DNA of 24,646 bases from JADLDV01 sp964546355 (GTDB lineage Bacteria > Patescibacteriota > Minisyncoccia > Phycocordibacterales > UBA9973), in NCBI GenBank assembly GCA_964546355.1, contig CAZJJM010000005.1, forward strand, positions 1-24,646. The letters are read 5' to 3'. A program made the translations under genes and the position numbers. Shown here piece after piece: positions 7,253-14,409 of this stretch (its first letter is position 1; the number at the start of each line of letters is the position of its first letter). Under the pieces are notes generated by a model. It ran no database searches and was not told the origin of the DNA. It saw only the letters and a program-made list of their open reading frames with translations.

Positions 7253-8350
7253 TTACTTAATCAAATTAACTATATCCTTAAACGTCACCACAATCATGAG
7301 AAGAATCAAAATACCGAATCCAACCATATTTACAATACCAAGAATTTTTGGAGACATATTCTTCCCTGTTATCTTTTCTATAAAAAGAAAGAGAAGTCTT
7401 CCACCATCAAGTGCTGGGAATGGGATGAGATTAAGTACTGCAAGATTGATAGAAATCAATGCTGCAATAGACAGTACATAGAGAATGCCATACTCATATG
7501 CACTACCAACAATTCGCGCAATACCAATCGGACCAGACACTTGATCGAGATTTGCCTTACCGAGTACTGCATCACGAATCAATGTACCGAATTGTGAAAT
7601 AGTCATCTTGAGCATTTGCACCGTATGTGTAAATCCTTCAGAGAGCGCATCAAGTAATCCAAGTTTTACTGTACCAACGAGATCAATGGCGACACCAATT
7701 ACTGGCTTGGCACCTTTGTCTGAAATTTCTGGAACGACCTCCACTGTAAGCGGTTGTTGTGCACGGATAATATCGATTGTGATTTTTTGAGCACCATGTG
7801 ATGCGACATAGTCTTGCAACACCTGTGGAGTAATAGACTCCGTAACAATCTTTCCCTTAGAAGAAAGACTAACAATAATATCTCCAGGGATTATTCCGGC
7901 AAGTGCAGCTGGAGTACTCGGACGAACTTCAGTGACGAGTAGATGTATGTCATGGATACTGGTATTTCTATTCATCTCCTCAGGAGAAACAGCTGTCGGC
8001 ATACCAATCATGAATCCTGTTGTATACAACACCCATGCAAGTAGGAAATTACACACAACTCCCGCAATCATTACGAGTGCTTTTTTCCACGCAGGTTGTG
8101 CACTGAAACTTCCTGGAGTATTCGCTGTCTCAGAATCACCTTGTTCACCAAAGATACGCACAAATCCACCGAACGGAATTGCATTAATCGTGTACTCTGT
8201 GTCACCTATTTTCTTACCCCACAGTTTCGGCGGAAAACCAAAACCAAATTCAAGTACACGAATGCCAAGTTTCTTGGCAGTATAAAAATGCCCAAATTCA
8301 TGAACGAGAACAAGTACAAACAATATGACAATGAAAAGAAATATTCCCAT
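7253..8350 (-). CDS. rseP: RseP-type site-2 membrane metalloprotease
   Basis: This is an intramembrane zinc protease of the M50B family, which cuts membrane-spanning substrates such as anti-sigma factors or leftover signal peptides. The 365-residue protein starts with a membrane helix carrying HEFGH at 17-21 (the two zinc His and the catalytic Glu). One PDZ domain lies at about 135-210 (RPSTPAALAGIIPGDIIVSL), and the distal helix carries NLIPFPALDGG (307-317), in which D315 is the third zinc ligand. A last helix lies at about 340-356. One PDZ and this length are typical of Gram-positive and CPR forms; the E. coli protein has two PDZ domains. It starts 3 bases after the frr stop, so frr and rseP form one transcript. 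No anti-sigma gene is visible nearby. Confidence 0.94.
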   Translation of the reverse strand: MGIFLFIVILFVLVLVHEFGHFYTAKKLGIRVLEFGFGFPPKLWGKKIGDTEYTINAIPFGGFVRIFGEQGDSETANTPGSFSAQPAWKKALVMIAGVVCNFLLAWVLYTTGFMIGMPTAVSPEEMNRNTSIHDIHLLVTEVRPSTPAALAGIIPGDIIVSLSSKGKIVTESITPQVLQDYVASHGAQKITIDIIRAQQPLTVEVVPEISDKGAKPVIGVAIDLVGTVKLGLLDALSEGFTHTVQMLKMTISQFGTLIRDAVLGKANLDQVSGPIGIARIVGSAYEYGILYVLSIAALISINLAVLNLIPFPALDGGRLLFLFIEKITGKNMSPKILGIVNMVGFGILILLMIVVTFKDIVNLIK

Positions 8351-8353
8351 GGG

Positions 8354-8905
8354 TTAATTCATTACTTCCTGTTCTTTTTTAGTAAATAAAACTTCCAGGG
8401 CACTATTTGCTTCATCAACACACTTTTGCAAATCTTCTTTTGCGCGAAATTTATCATCTTCGGTCAATGCACCAGATTTTTGTTGTTCTTCAATATCTTT
8501 CTGCACAGCTTCACGTTCTTTGCGAACAGAAACACGAGCGTCTTCAAGTTTTTGTTTTACTACTTTTACCAATTGTGTACGAGTCTCAGCAGTAAGCATC
8601 GGGAAAATAACCCGCAACCCTTTTTCGTCTGTTGCAAGAGAAAGTCCAAGATTTGCAGCAGTAATCGCACGTTCAATATCCTTAACTTGTCCTTTGTCCC
8701 ACGGAGACACACGAAGTGTTTTCGGGTCTTCAATATTTACTGAAGCAATATTTTTAATTGGTTGATAGTCACCGTAGACTTCCACAGAAATACCGTCAAG
8801 AAAACTTGGCGCTGCACGTCCTGTGTGTAATTGCATGTACTCACGAGAAAGCCATTCTTCGACCTTCTTACAATCTGTTTTGAATTTGGTAAAATTATAT
8901 GCCAT
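8354..8905 (-). CDS. frr: Ribosome recycling factor
   Basis: RRF splits the post-termination ribosome together with EF-G. The 183-residue length is normal (about 185). The conserved N-terminal helix, the hallmark LHTGRAAPSFLDGISVEVYG (residues 27-46), the domain II segment SVNIEDPKTLRVSPWDKG and the C-terminal three-helix bundle ending EVLFTKKEQEVMN are all present; the Arg of TGRA is the residue needed for 50S binding. It is the first gene of the frr-rseP pair. The usual upstream partners pyrH and tsf are not here; an acetyltransferase gene precedes it instead. A TGC-TATACT extended -10 nine bases before the ATG shows it has its own promoter and probably a leaderless message. Confidence 0.96.
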   Translation of the reverse strand: MAYNFTKFKTDCKKVEEWLSREYMQLHTGRAAPSFLDGISVEVYGDYQPIKNIASVNIEDPKTLRVSPWDKGQVKDIERAITAANLGLSLATDEKGLRVIFPMLTAETRTQLVKVVKQKLEDARVSVRKEREAVQKDIEEQQKSGALTEDDKFRAKEDLQKCVDEANSALEVLFTKKEQEVMN

Positions 8906-8914
8906 AACAAAAAC

Positions 8915-8923
8915 AGTATAGCA
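8915..8923 (-). promoter_or_regulatory. Extended -10 (TGC-TATACT) for frr
   Basis: TATACT (8915-8920) preceded by TG at the extended -10 position (8922-8923), 9 bases before the ATG. The same nine-base element sits before mreB. It predicts a start site within about 3 bases of the ATG. Confidence 0.6.
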
Positions 8924-8940
8924 TATTTTATGATTTCGTC

Positions 8941-9399
8941 TTACAAAAAATCATTTTTACGCCTTAATACAATCCTTGGTTCACCGTCTCCATAATAATT
9001 ATCTTTCCAAGAATCAATCAGAAACCCAGAAGAAAGATATAGCATAATCGCTTTAGTGTTATGAGGATGTGTATCAAGACTTACTTCTTTAACATTTTTT
9101 AATTCTTCAAGAAGCATGTGTAGTGCTGTTCGGGCAATTCCCTGATCTTGAAAATCAGGATGAACGACCAATCCCGTAATGTAAGCGCAGTATTCGTCTT
9201 TCATGTGATAGTCTATGCTTCCGACAATAGTATTGTTTTGCTTAATAAAAAAACAGAGGTTATTTTTAATTTGTTCTTGCGCTTGCGCAATAGTATCTGA
9301 AGGAGAATAATTTTTTAAAGACGAGAAATTTTTCTCTAAATTAACATAGGTATCAACATCAGAAAGAGATATTTTATGTAATGTAATAATTGGTTTCAT
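8941..9399 (-). CDS. GNAT-family N-acetyltransferase
   Basis: This is a 152-residue protein with the single GNAT fold, which moves an acetyl group from acetyl-CoA to an amine. Motif A is clear: ITGLVVHPDFQDQGIARTAL (residues 74-93), with QDQGIA at 84-89 as the pyrophosphate-binding Q/R-x-x-G-x-A signature. Motif B follows at about 105-125 (VSLDTHPHNTKAIMLYLSSG) with the usual LY...GF ending. The substrate cannot be told from sequence. It begins 13 bases after the holB stop with no promoter visible in between, so it is probably the third gene of mreB-holB-GNAT. A RimI-type protein acetylase is one possibility but lacks specific support. Confidence 0.85.
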   Translation of the reverse strand: MKPIITLHKISLSDVDTYVNLEKNFSSLKNYSPSDTIAQAQEQIKNNLCFFIKQNNTIVGSIDYHMKDEYCAYITGLVVHPDFQDQGIARTALHMLLEELKNVKEVSLDTHPHNTKAIMLYLSSGFLIDSWKDNYYGDGEPRIVLRRKNDFL

Positions 9400-9412
9400 T
9401 TTTATTTTTAAA

Positions 9413-10117
9413 TTATTGAGTATAGTTTTCAGGAATCAAAAGGAGTATTGCTTCACACAACATTTTAACACCAGACCCATTGTCGAGAATTGATTCTGTG
9501 CAATGAGATATTTTCTCTAGTGTATTTGTCTGATCGTGAGACATTGGATGTGTACCAACTTTTGTATATTCTTTATGTAAAACACGAATCAGTGTAGAAA
9601 AAAGCGCATGAGCGGCTTCACGCATCCTATTATGATTTTCTTCATCATCATACATATCAAGAAATAAACTGATACGCGCGAGTCGTTCAGGTTTGGTCAA
9701 TCCAAGTAATTCTTGTGCTTCAGTAAGGAATGGTTCTCCTTGAGAGACAGTATGCGTCACAGTGCGAGAAAGTACCGTTGGAAGAATTCGCAATGTACTG
9801 TCGACAATAAAAAAGATTCTCATTTCAACAAGCGGATCTTCGATTGTTTTCAATAACGCATTTTGTGCATGTGAATTAAAAAAGGTACTTGCAATCACCA
9901 CCACTTTCTTGTTGTCAGTAGATTTTTCAGAAAGAAATTTAGATACCTCTCGTGCATCATCAACGCCAAAAGACACATGATTATGCATAAAGAAATCTGG
10001 ATGTGACTGTGTCGGTAATTGATGTTCAGCAAGTGCAGCATTCACAAGAGCAAGTGCTTCGTCTTTTGCACCAGTAACAATAAACGCATGTTGTTGTGTA
10101 AGATCAAGATGTGCCAT
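9413..10117 (-). CDS. holB: DNA polymerase III delta' subunit, shortened (HolB-like)
   Basis: The delta' subunit is part of the clamp loader that places the sliding clamp on DNA. This version has 234 residues against about 330 in E. coli. The recognisable core is VVVIASTFFNSHAQNALLKT followed by IEDP at residues about 72-95 and ILPTVLSRT (about 110-118), equal to the sensor/SRC region. The N-terminus starts at the first AAA strand (HAFIVTGAKDEALALV), where the P-loop would be, but no GKT/GKS is present, and the zinc-binding cysteines of the usual delta' insertion are missing. A stator without ATPase activity is normal for delta', but loss of the zinc module is a reduction. It sits 12 bases after mreB and 13 before the acetyltransferase, so it is likely in one operon with both. 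Confidence 0.8.
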   Translation of the reverse strand: MAHLDLTQQHAFIVTGAKDEALALVNAALAEHQLPTQSHPDFFMHNHVSFGVDDAREVSKFLSEKSTDNKKVVVIASTFFNSHAQNALLKTIEDPLVEMRIFFIVDSTLRILPTVLSRTVTHTVSQGEPFLTEAQELLGLTKPERLARISLFLDMYDDEENHNRMREAAHALFSTLIRVLHKEYTKVGTHPMSHDQTNTLEKISHCTESILDNGSGVKMLCEAILLLIPENYTQ

Positions 10118-10129
10118 GGTGTATGAATA

Positions 10130-11143
10130 TTATCTCTTACTCATAATAGTTTTCTTGTATGTGTCGAGATGTTCGAGTGCTATACCTGTTCCCTTCACTA
10201 CACAATAGAGAGGATCTTCTGCGAGACGTGCCTTCACTCCGGTCTTTCGATATACCAACTCTGCAAGTCCACGTAACTGAGAAGAACCGCCAGTCATAAT
10301 AATACCGTGATCAATAATATCTGATGCGAGTTCTGGCGGTGTTTCTTGTAACACATCCTTGATTGCCATAATCATCTGTCTGAGTTCTTTGTCGATCGCA
10401 CGAACAATCTCATTGGTTGTGACTTGAGCACTGCGAGGCAAACCTTGGACAAAATCACGTCCCTTGATAGTGAGTGTCAATTCTTCTTCGAGTGGAACTG
10501 CAGCACCAATCATCATTTTTACATATTCAGCAGTCTTGTCACCGATGGCAAGATTGAAGGTTTTCTTGATATGGTCAGCGATGGCTTGATCAATTTTATC
10601 ACCAGCACATTTCACTGATGTACAAGAAACGATTCCCCCAAGCGCAATCACCGCAACGTCTGTCGTACCACCACCAATATCAACAATCATGTATCCTTTT
10701 GATTCATGAATCGGAATACCTGCACCAATCGCAGCGAGAATTGGTTCTTTGACCACATACGCATTGCGGGCACCAGCCTTGATCGCAGCTTCAATAACTG
10801 CACGACGTTCAGTAGAGGTAATTCCGGCAGGTACAGAAATCATGACATCTGGTTTTATAAGATTCCATTTACCAAGTGCCTTTGCAATAAAATACCGAAG
10901 CATTGCTTCTGTTGCACGATAATCTGCAATCACTCCGTCTTTCATTGGACGATACGCGATAATACTCCCAGGAGTTTTACCAATCATTGCTTTTGCTTCA
11001 GCACCAATCGCTAGGATTTTGTTGTCTTGTTCAGAAACAGCCACCACAGAAGGTTCATTGAGAACAATTCCCTTACCAGGAACAAAGACGAGTGTATTCG
11101 CTGTTCCGAGATCAATGCCGAGTTTTTTTGAAAAAAGTCCCAT
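10130..11143 (-). CDS. mreB: Rod-shape-determining actin homologue MreB
   Basis: MreB forms membrane-associated filaments that guide lateral wall synthesis. All nucleotide-binding signatures of the actin fold are present in its 337 residues: phosphate-1 GIDLGTANTLVF (9-20), the connecting strand, phosphate-2 VDIGGGTTDVAVI (about 155-167) and the adenosine motif MTGGSSQLRG (about 284-293). The N-terminal MGLFSKK is the usual short amphipathic membrane-touching segment. mreC and mreD, which normally follow, are absent: holB comes next, so the rest of the rod complex must be elsewhere or missing. A TGC-TATACT extended -10 ten bases before the ATG indicates a very short leader. The intergenic gap to the divergent hypothetical gene is only 101 bases. 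Confidence 0.97.
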   Translation of the reverse strand: MGLFSKKLGIDLGTANTLVFVPGKGIVLNEPSVVAVSEQDNKILAIGAEAKAMIGKTPGSIIAYRPMKDGVIADYRATEAMLRYFIAKALGKWNLIKPDVMISVPAGITSTERRAVIEAAIKAGARNAYVVKEPILAAIGAGIPIHESKGYMIVDIGGGTTDVAVIALGGIVSCTSVKCAGDKIDQAIADHIKKTFNLAIGDKTAEYVKMMIGAAVPLEEELTLTIKGRDFVQGLPRSAQVTTNEIVRAIDKELRQMIMAIKDVLQETPPELASDIIDHGIIMTGGSSQLRGLAELVYRKTGVKARLAEDPLYCVVKGTGIALEHLDTYKKTIMSKR

Positions 11144-11153
11144 AGGTACCGCC

Positions 11154-11162
11154 AGTATAGCA
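11154..11162 (-). promoter_or_regulatory. Extended -10 (TGC-TATACT) for mreB
   Basis: TATACT (11154-11159) preceded by TGC (11160-11162 on the minus strand), 10 bases from the ATG. It is identical to the frr element. The -35 region is poor, as expected for an extended -10 promoter. Confidence 0.6.
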
Positions 11163-11187
11163 ACTAGAGGACAAAATATCTACGGTA

Positions 11188-11216
11188 TTGTTATATTATT
11201 TTATGTGTGGTATAAT
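11188..11216 (+). promoter_or_regulatory. Promoter TTGTTA-N17-TATAAT with extended -10
   Basis: TTGTTA (11188-11193) and TATAAT (11211-11216) at 17 bases, with TG at 11208-11209 forming TGG-TATAAT. It drives the hypothetical gene at 11245 and faces away from the mreB promoter. Confidence 0.75.
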
Positions 11217-11244
11217 AAAATTAGAAACCTCTAAATTTTTAAAT

Positions 11245-11607
11245 ATGTCAAACATGAAAAGTTTTTGTACTGTAAAAACAGCAAGTCTAGTTTTTATAAC
11301 ACTCAAAGAAAAAGAGATTGAAGATAAAAAATGTATGCATGAGACACTCATTGACGCACTGCAGACACAATACAAACAAGCAAAAAAAGATGACGTAACA
11401 AGTGACGAACTGGCACACATGAACCTTATAAAAGGTGATCAAATCATTTTGTATGACAAAGATTCACCAAATAACAGCATCATTGGAACAATGACAAAAG
11501 CAAGAAACGTTATTTCTTGGGAAGAAGAAACATTCGAAGAGTTTGTTCCTACCGTTGATATATTGTTTCAAAAAAACATGACAACATATTTTGTGTTCAA
11601 AAAGTAA
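11245..11607 (+). CDS. Hypothetical protein, 120 residues
   Basis: I do not recognise this protein. It is soluble with no membrane segment, and has a short hydrophobic strand region (TVKTASLVFITLKEKEIE), a central charged helix (about 40-60, rich in Lys, Asp and Gln), then GDQIILYDKDSPNNSIIGTM and an acidic EEETFEEFVP segment, ending in a strand and KK. The alternation of strands suggests a small alpha/beta fold. I chose the ATG at 11245, 28 bases after a good TATAAT; the next ATG (11254) is equally possible. The longer ORF beginning at 11188 starts inside the promoter and can be excluded. It is a single-gene unit closed by a strong terminator, divergent from mreB. Its promoter is one of the best in the window, so it may be well expressed. 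Confidence 0.7.
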   Translation: MSNMKSFCTVKTASLVFITLKEKEIEDKKCMHETLIDALQTQYKQAKKDDVTSDELAHMNLIKGDQIILYDKDSPNNSIIGTMTKARNVISWEEETFEEFVPTVDILFQKNMTTYFVFKK

Positions 11608-11615
11608 AAACATTC

Positions 11616-11653
11616 ATAGCTCTATTCTGTCGATTTTGACAGAATAGAGCTAT
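11616..11653 (+). terminator. Rho-independent terminator after the 120-residue hypothetical gene
   Basis: Perfect 16-bp arms 11616-11631 and 11638-11653 (core TCTATTCTGTC) around a GATTTT loop, followed by a TTTTATT tract. It begins 8 bases after the stop codon. Confidence 0.92.
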
Positions 11654-11675
11654 TTTTATTCCCGGACAATACCTA

Positions 11676-11684
11676 TGGTATGAT
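11676..11684 (+). promoter_or_regulatory. Extended -10 (TGG-TATGAT) for priA
   Basis: TATGAT (11679-11684) with TG at 11676-11677, ending 8 bases before the ATG at 11693. The same nine bases occur before ftsZ. It predicts a leaderless or near-leaderless message and lies only 23 bases after the terminator stem. Confidence 0.6.
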
Positions 11685-11692
11685 ACGGTCAC

Positions 11693-13615
11693 ATGAAGAT
11701 TGCGACCATTATTCCCCTCGTAAAAAATATCCCGCAAGAATCCCTCACCTATTTTACTGGTCGAGATATTAGTATTGGTACACTCGTCCGGATTCCTTTA
11801 CGAAACAAAATTATCGATGGAATCGTTATTGACATAGAGGACCTCAGTGCTTCAAAAGGTTCGATCAAAGAATCTACCTACAAACTCAAAAAAATTGAAA
11901 GTGTTAAAGGAAAACCATTTTTTACTGATGCATTTTTTGAAATGGTGCAAGAAATCAAAACACTCTATATAAGTACAACTGGTGTAGTTTTGAAAACAAT
12001 TCTTCCTTCAGTATTTTTGAGTGAATATCAGGCTTTAAAAAAACCGATACCTCGAACAACAAATCCTTCAAAAATACGACAAGAAAAACTAGTGCTGCAA
12101 GCGAGTTTCGAGGAACGTATTTCATATTATCGCACATATATACGTGAATCATTTGCACAGAAGAAATCTGTTTGTCTGGTCGTTCCGACCATCACCGACG
12201 CAGAGCTCTTTTACCAAGAACTCCAAAAAGGTATAGAAGCGTATGTATTTGTATTTCACAGTGACCTGAGTACAAAAGCGCATGTTGAGCGATACAATAC
12301 ATGCATCACCACAGAACATCCCGTTCTGATTATTTCCACTGCGCCATATATCAGTATTCCGAGACATGACATAGGAACACATATTATTGAACGTGAATCC
12401 TCAAACACCTATCGTACGGTCGGTAGTACATCGTATGATTTGCGGATCTGTACAGAACTCTATTCGTATTACTACGGCAGTAAGATTATTCTCAGCGACA
12501 ATCTGGTACGCATTGAAACATTTCTCCGTCACAAAGAAAAGGAGCTTTCAGCAATTATGCCACTATCGTATCGCCCAAACGCACACCTCACACAAACCAT
12601 CATCCAGATTCCAACAGGCAAAAAAGCGACCCGAACAGAATCATCACATATATTTACCAGTGAAATTCTAGATCTTCTAAAGAAATCTGGTACAAAAAAA
12701 GAAAAAGTATTTCTTTTCACACTTCGCAAGGGTCGTGCGAGTGTCACTGTGTGTAGAGATTGTGGTACAAATGTTATTTGTGACAAGTGCAATACACCGT
12801 TATCACTCTTCGACACCAACAATGGTGCAAATCGCATATTCCGATGTGTACACTGTGGCACAGAAAAAAATCCAAACATGAAATGCTCCCATTGTGAAGG
12901 ATGGCATTTAGTACCATTAGGTATTGGTACCGACACAGTTGCTACAGAAATCACCGAAAGGTTCCCTGATCGACCACTCTTTCGCATAGACAAAGAATCA
13001 ACAAAAACACCTACGCAGGCAAAAAAAGTCATGACTGCATTTATGGAATCAGAAAATGGGATTCTTGTCGCAACAGAAATGGCACTCTTTTATACAGACA
13101 AACAGATTGACCATACGGTAATTGTGTCATTCGATTCATTCTTCAGTATGTCGAGTTTCCGAGTAAACGAAAAGATCATACAACTTATCATCGCACTTGG
13201 TGCTCGCACAAAACAAACACTTTCAATTCAAACACGCAATCCTGACATGCCGGTACTTCGACATGCCACCACGGGATCACTGACACAATTTTTCCAACAA
13301 GAACTCGCGGAACGACATGAATTCGACTTCCCTCCATATATGGTATTCATCAAGCTCACCTATGCGAGTACCAAAAATACCAACCACGCAGAAGAAACAT
13401 TAAATGAATTACTTTCGTCATACAATCCAACTGTATACAAAAAAAATATTCTCATGCAAAAATACTTCCTAACACATGCACTTATTTCAGTACCCAAAAA
13501 TCACGTGTATCCAAAAGCACTTTCTCAATATGCCGAACGAGATAGTGAACTGTTTACACTACTTGAAGCACTACCACCAAACTGGACAATCACGGTTGAT
13601 CCAGAGGATTTGTAA
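11693..13615 (+). CDS. priA: PriA-like primosomal protein N' with degenerate helicase motifs
   Basis: PriA restarts stalled forks: it binds fork DNA and loads the replicative helicase. This 640-residue homologue keeps the layout. The 3'-DNA-binding domain is at about 1-105, the helicase halves at about 140-340 and 405-520, the zinc region at 354-401 and the C-terminal domain thereafter. All eight zinc ligands are present (C354, C357, C363, C366, C385, C388, C398, C401). The ATPase is not. Where the Walker A GVTGSGKT should lie (about 138-150) the sequence is QASFEERISYYRTY. The DEEH box is replaced by IIERESSNTY (231-240), GTQM by ATEMAL, and the QVAGRAGR motif VI by ALGARTKQ (501-508). The frame is intact and ordinary in codon use, so it is a preserved, probably non-ATPase protein and not a decaying pseudogene. 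A structural primosome or loader role is inference. Confidence 0.85.
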   Translation: MKIATIIPLVKNIPQESLTYFTGRDISIGTLVRIPLRNKIIDGIVIDIEDLSASKGSIKESTYKLKKIESVKGKPFFTDAFFEMVQEIKTLYISTTGVVLKTILPSVFLSEYQALKKPIPRTTNPSKIRQEKLVLQASFEERISYYRTYIRESFAQKKSVCLVVPTITDAELFYQELQKGIEAYVFVFHSDLSTKAHVERYNTCITTEHPVLIISTAPYISIPRHDIGTHIIERESSNTYRTVGSTSYDLRICTELYSYYYGSKIILSDNLVRIETFLRHKEKELSAIMPLSYRPNAHLTQTIIQIPTGKKATRTESSHIFTSEILDLLKKSGTKKEKVFLFTLRKGRASVTVCRDCGTNVICDKCNTPLSLFDTNNGANRIFRCVHCGTEKNPNMKCSHCEGWHLVPLGIGTDTVATEITERFPDRPLFRIDKESTKTPTQAKKVMTAFMESENGILVATEMALFYTDKQIDHTVIVSFDSFFSMSSFRVNEKIIQLIIALGARTKQTLSIQTRNPDMPVLRHATTGSLTQFFQQELAERHEFDFPPYMVFIKLTYASTKNTNHAEETLNELLSSYNPTVYKKNILMQKYFLTHALISVPKNHVYPKALSQYAERDSELFTLLEALPPNWTITVDPEDL

Positions 13616-13703
13616 AATGAAAGAGGTTAAAAACATTAAATAATGGAGAATCTATAGTAATCATTAGGTTTTAAGTTGATTATACTTGCACACCTTTTAT
13701 ATA

Positions 13704-13709
13704 TATGAT
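13704..13709 (+). promoter_or_regulatory. -10 candidate (TATGAT) for rpsU
   Basis: TATGAT is 14 bases before the rpsU ATG at 13724. No -35 with proper spacing was found: TTGCAC at 13686-13691 is only 12 bases away. The 108 bases between priA and rpsU hold nothing else I can identify. Confidence 0.35.
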
Positions 13710-13723
13710 AAAGTAATATCCAT

Positions 13724-13966
13724 ATGAGTATGACAAATATTGAGGTCAAAAAGAACGCAAACGAGAACAATGTAAATTTGATTCGTCGTTTTTCTCGTCG
13801 TGTTCAAGAATCTGGTATCATCCCTCGCGTAAAGTCTCTTCGGTACAACGAACGACCAATGTCAAAATTGAGCCAAAAAGTAATGACTGTGAAGAGAATC
13901 GCAAAAAGAAAAGAAACAGAAAAATTGCGCAAACTCGGCAAAATCGCAGAACGTCCAACACGATAA
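13724..13966 (+). CDS. rpsU: 30S ribosomal protein bS21
   Basis: bS21 is a small, basic 30S protein located near the anti-Shine-Dalgarno end of 16S rRNA and involved in initiation. The 80 residues contain the family core: NLIRRFSRRVQESGIIPRVK (18-37, equal to the ALRRFKR..EKAGVL region), then SLRYNERPMSKLSQKVMTVK followed by RIAKR, and a Lys/Arg-rich tail. It is slightly longer than the usual 60-70. Two ATGs are available (13724 and 13730); the first is used here, and both lack a Shine-Dalgarno. It is followed after 4 bases by ybeY, an rRNA-processing enzyme, making a two-gene ribosome unit. bS21 is notable in a window where almost no gene has a Shine-Dalgarno sequence. Confidence 0.9.
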   Translation: MSMTNIEVKKNANENNVNLIRRFSRRVQESGIIPRVKSLRYNERPMSKLSQKVMTVKRIAKRKETEKLRKLGKIAERPTR

Positions 13967-13970
13967 TACT

Positions 13971-14363
13971 ATGGAGAAAGACGTCGAGACCATCGCAATT
14001 CGACAGATGACAAAAGGCAAGCTTCCGAGCTTGCCTTTTGCTCGTATAAAAGACACCGTACTCGGCAAATCATATGAACTCAGTCTTGTGTTTGCAAACC
14101 GCGAAACATCCCGTGAACTCAATCGTGTTCACCGAGACAAAGATTATGTAACAAACATTCTTAGCTTCCCGCTTACCAAACATTCAGGAGAAATCGTCAT
14201 CAATCTCGAAAAAGTTCGCAAAGATGCAAAAGAATTCGAAAAGACACATGAAGATTTTTTGGGATTTTTATTCATTCACGGATTACTACACCTCAAAGGA
14301 ATGGATCACGGTCCAAAAATGGAAGCTCAGGAAAAAAAGTTTTGTAAAATATTCAACTATTAA
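13971..14363 (+). CDS. ybeY: Endoribonuclease YbeY (16S rRNA maturation)
   Basis: YbeY is a zinc-dependent RNase that takes part in 16S rRNA 3' end processing and ribosome quality control. The zinc motif is intact: HGLLHLKGMDH at residues 103-113 (H103, H107, H113). NILSFP (62-67) corresponds to the usual DVLSFP, and GEIVI (73-77) to GDIVI. The 130 residues are a little short (E. coli 155); the shortening is at the N-terminus and the acidic C-terminal tail. The start at 13971 is 4 bases after the rpsU stop. The first 23 codons contain a perfect terminator-like hairpin (14011-14040), so reading through from rpsU into ybeY may be limited. The next ATG, at codon 13, still precedes the hairpin. 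Confidence in the family is high. Confidence 0.93.
   Translation: MEKDVETIAIRQMTKGKLPSLPFARIKDTVLGKSYELSLVFANRETSRELNRVHRDKDYVTNILSFPLTKHSGEIVINLEKVRKDAKEFEKTHEDFLGFLFIHGLLHLKGMDHGPKMEAQEKKFCKIFNY
14011..14040 (+). terminator. Perfect terminator-like hairpin inside the start of ybeY
   Basis: Arms CAAAAGGCAAGCT (14011-14023) and AGCTTGCCTTTTG (14028-14040) are exact 13-bp complements with a TCCG loop, and the descending arm ends in TTTTG. It lies about 45 bases past the rpsU stop, within codons 14-24 of ybeY. It may act as an attenuator that keeps ybeY below rpsU; the short T run suggests partial termination. Confidence 0.55.
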
Positions 14364-14374
14364 CAGACTTTATT

Positions 14375-14403
14375 TTGGTCTTTAGACATTTTCTCTATAT
14401 ACT
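14375..14403 (+). promoter_or_regulatory. Promoter TTGGTC-N17-TATACT for ftsA
   Basis: TATACT (14398-14403) is 6 bases before the ftsA ATG, with TTGGTC (14375-14380) 17 bases upstream. It predicts transcription starting on or next to the ATG. Confidence 0.5.
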
Positions 14404-14409
14404 ATAGAT

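Noticed and set aside
12529..13032. 167-codon open frame opposite priA
   Set aside because: Antisense shadow of the zinc region and linker; there is no independent evidence of expression or family.
11693..13615. priA as a pseudogene
   Set aside because: The frame is uninterrupted over 640 codons, all eight zinc Cys are kept, and it has its own promoter; decay would not spare these.
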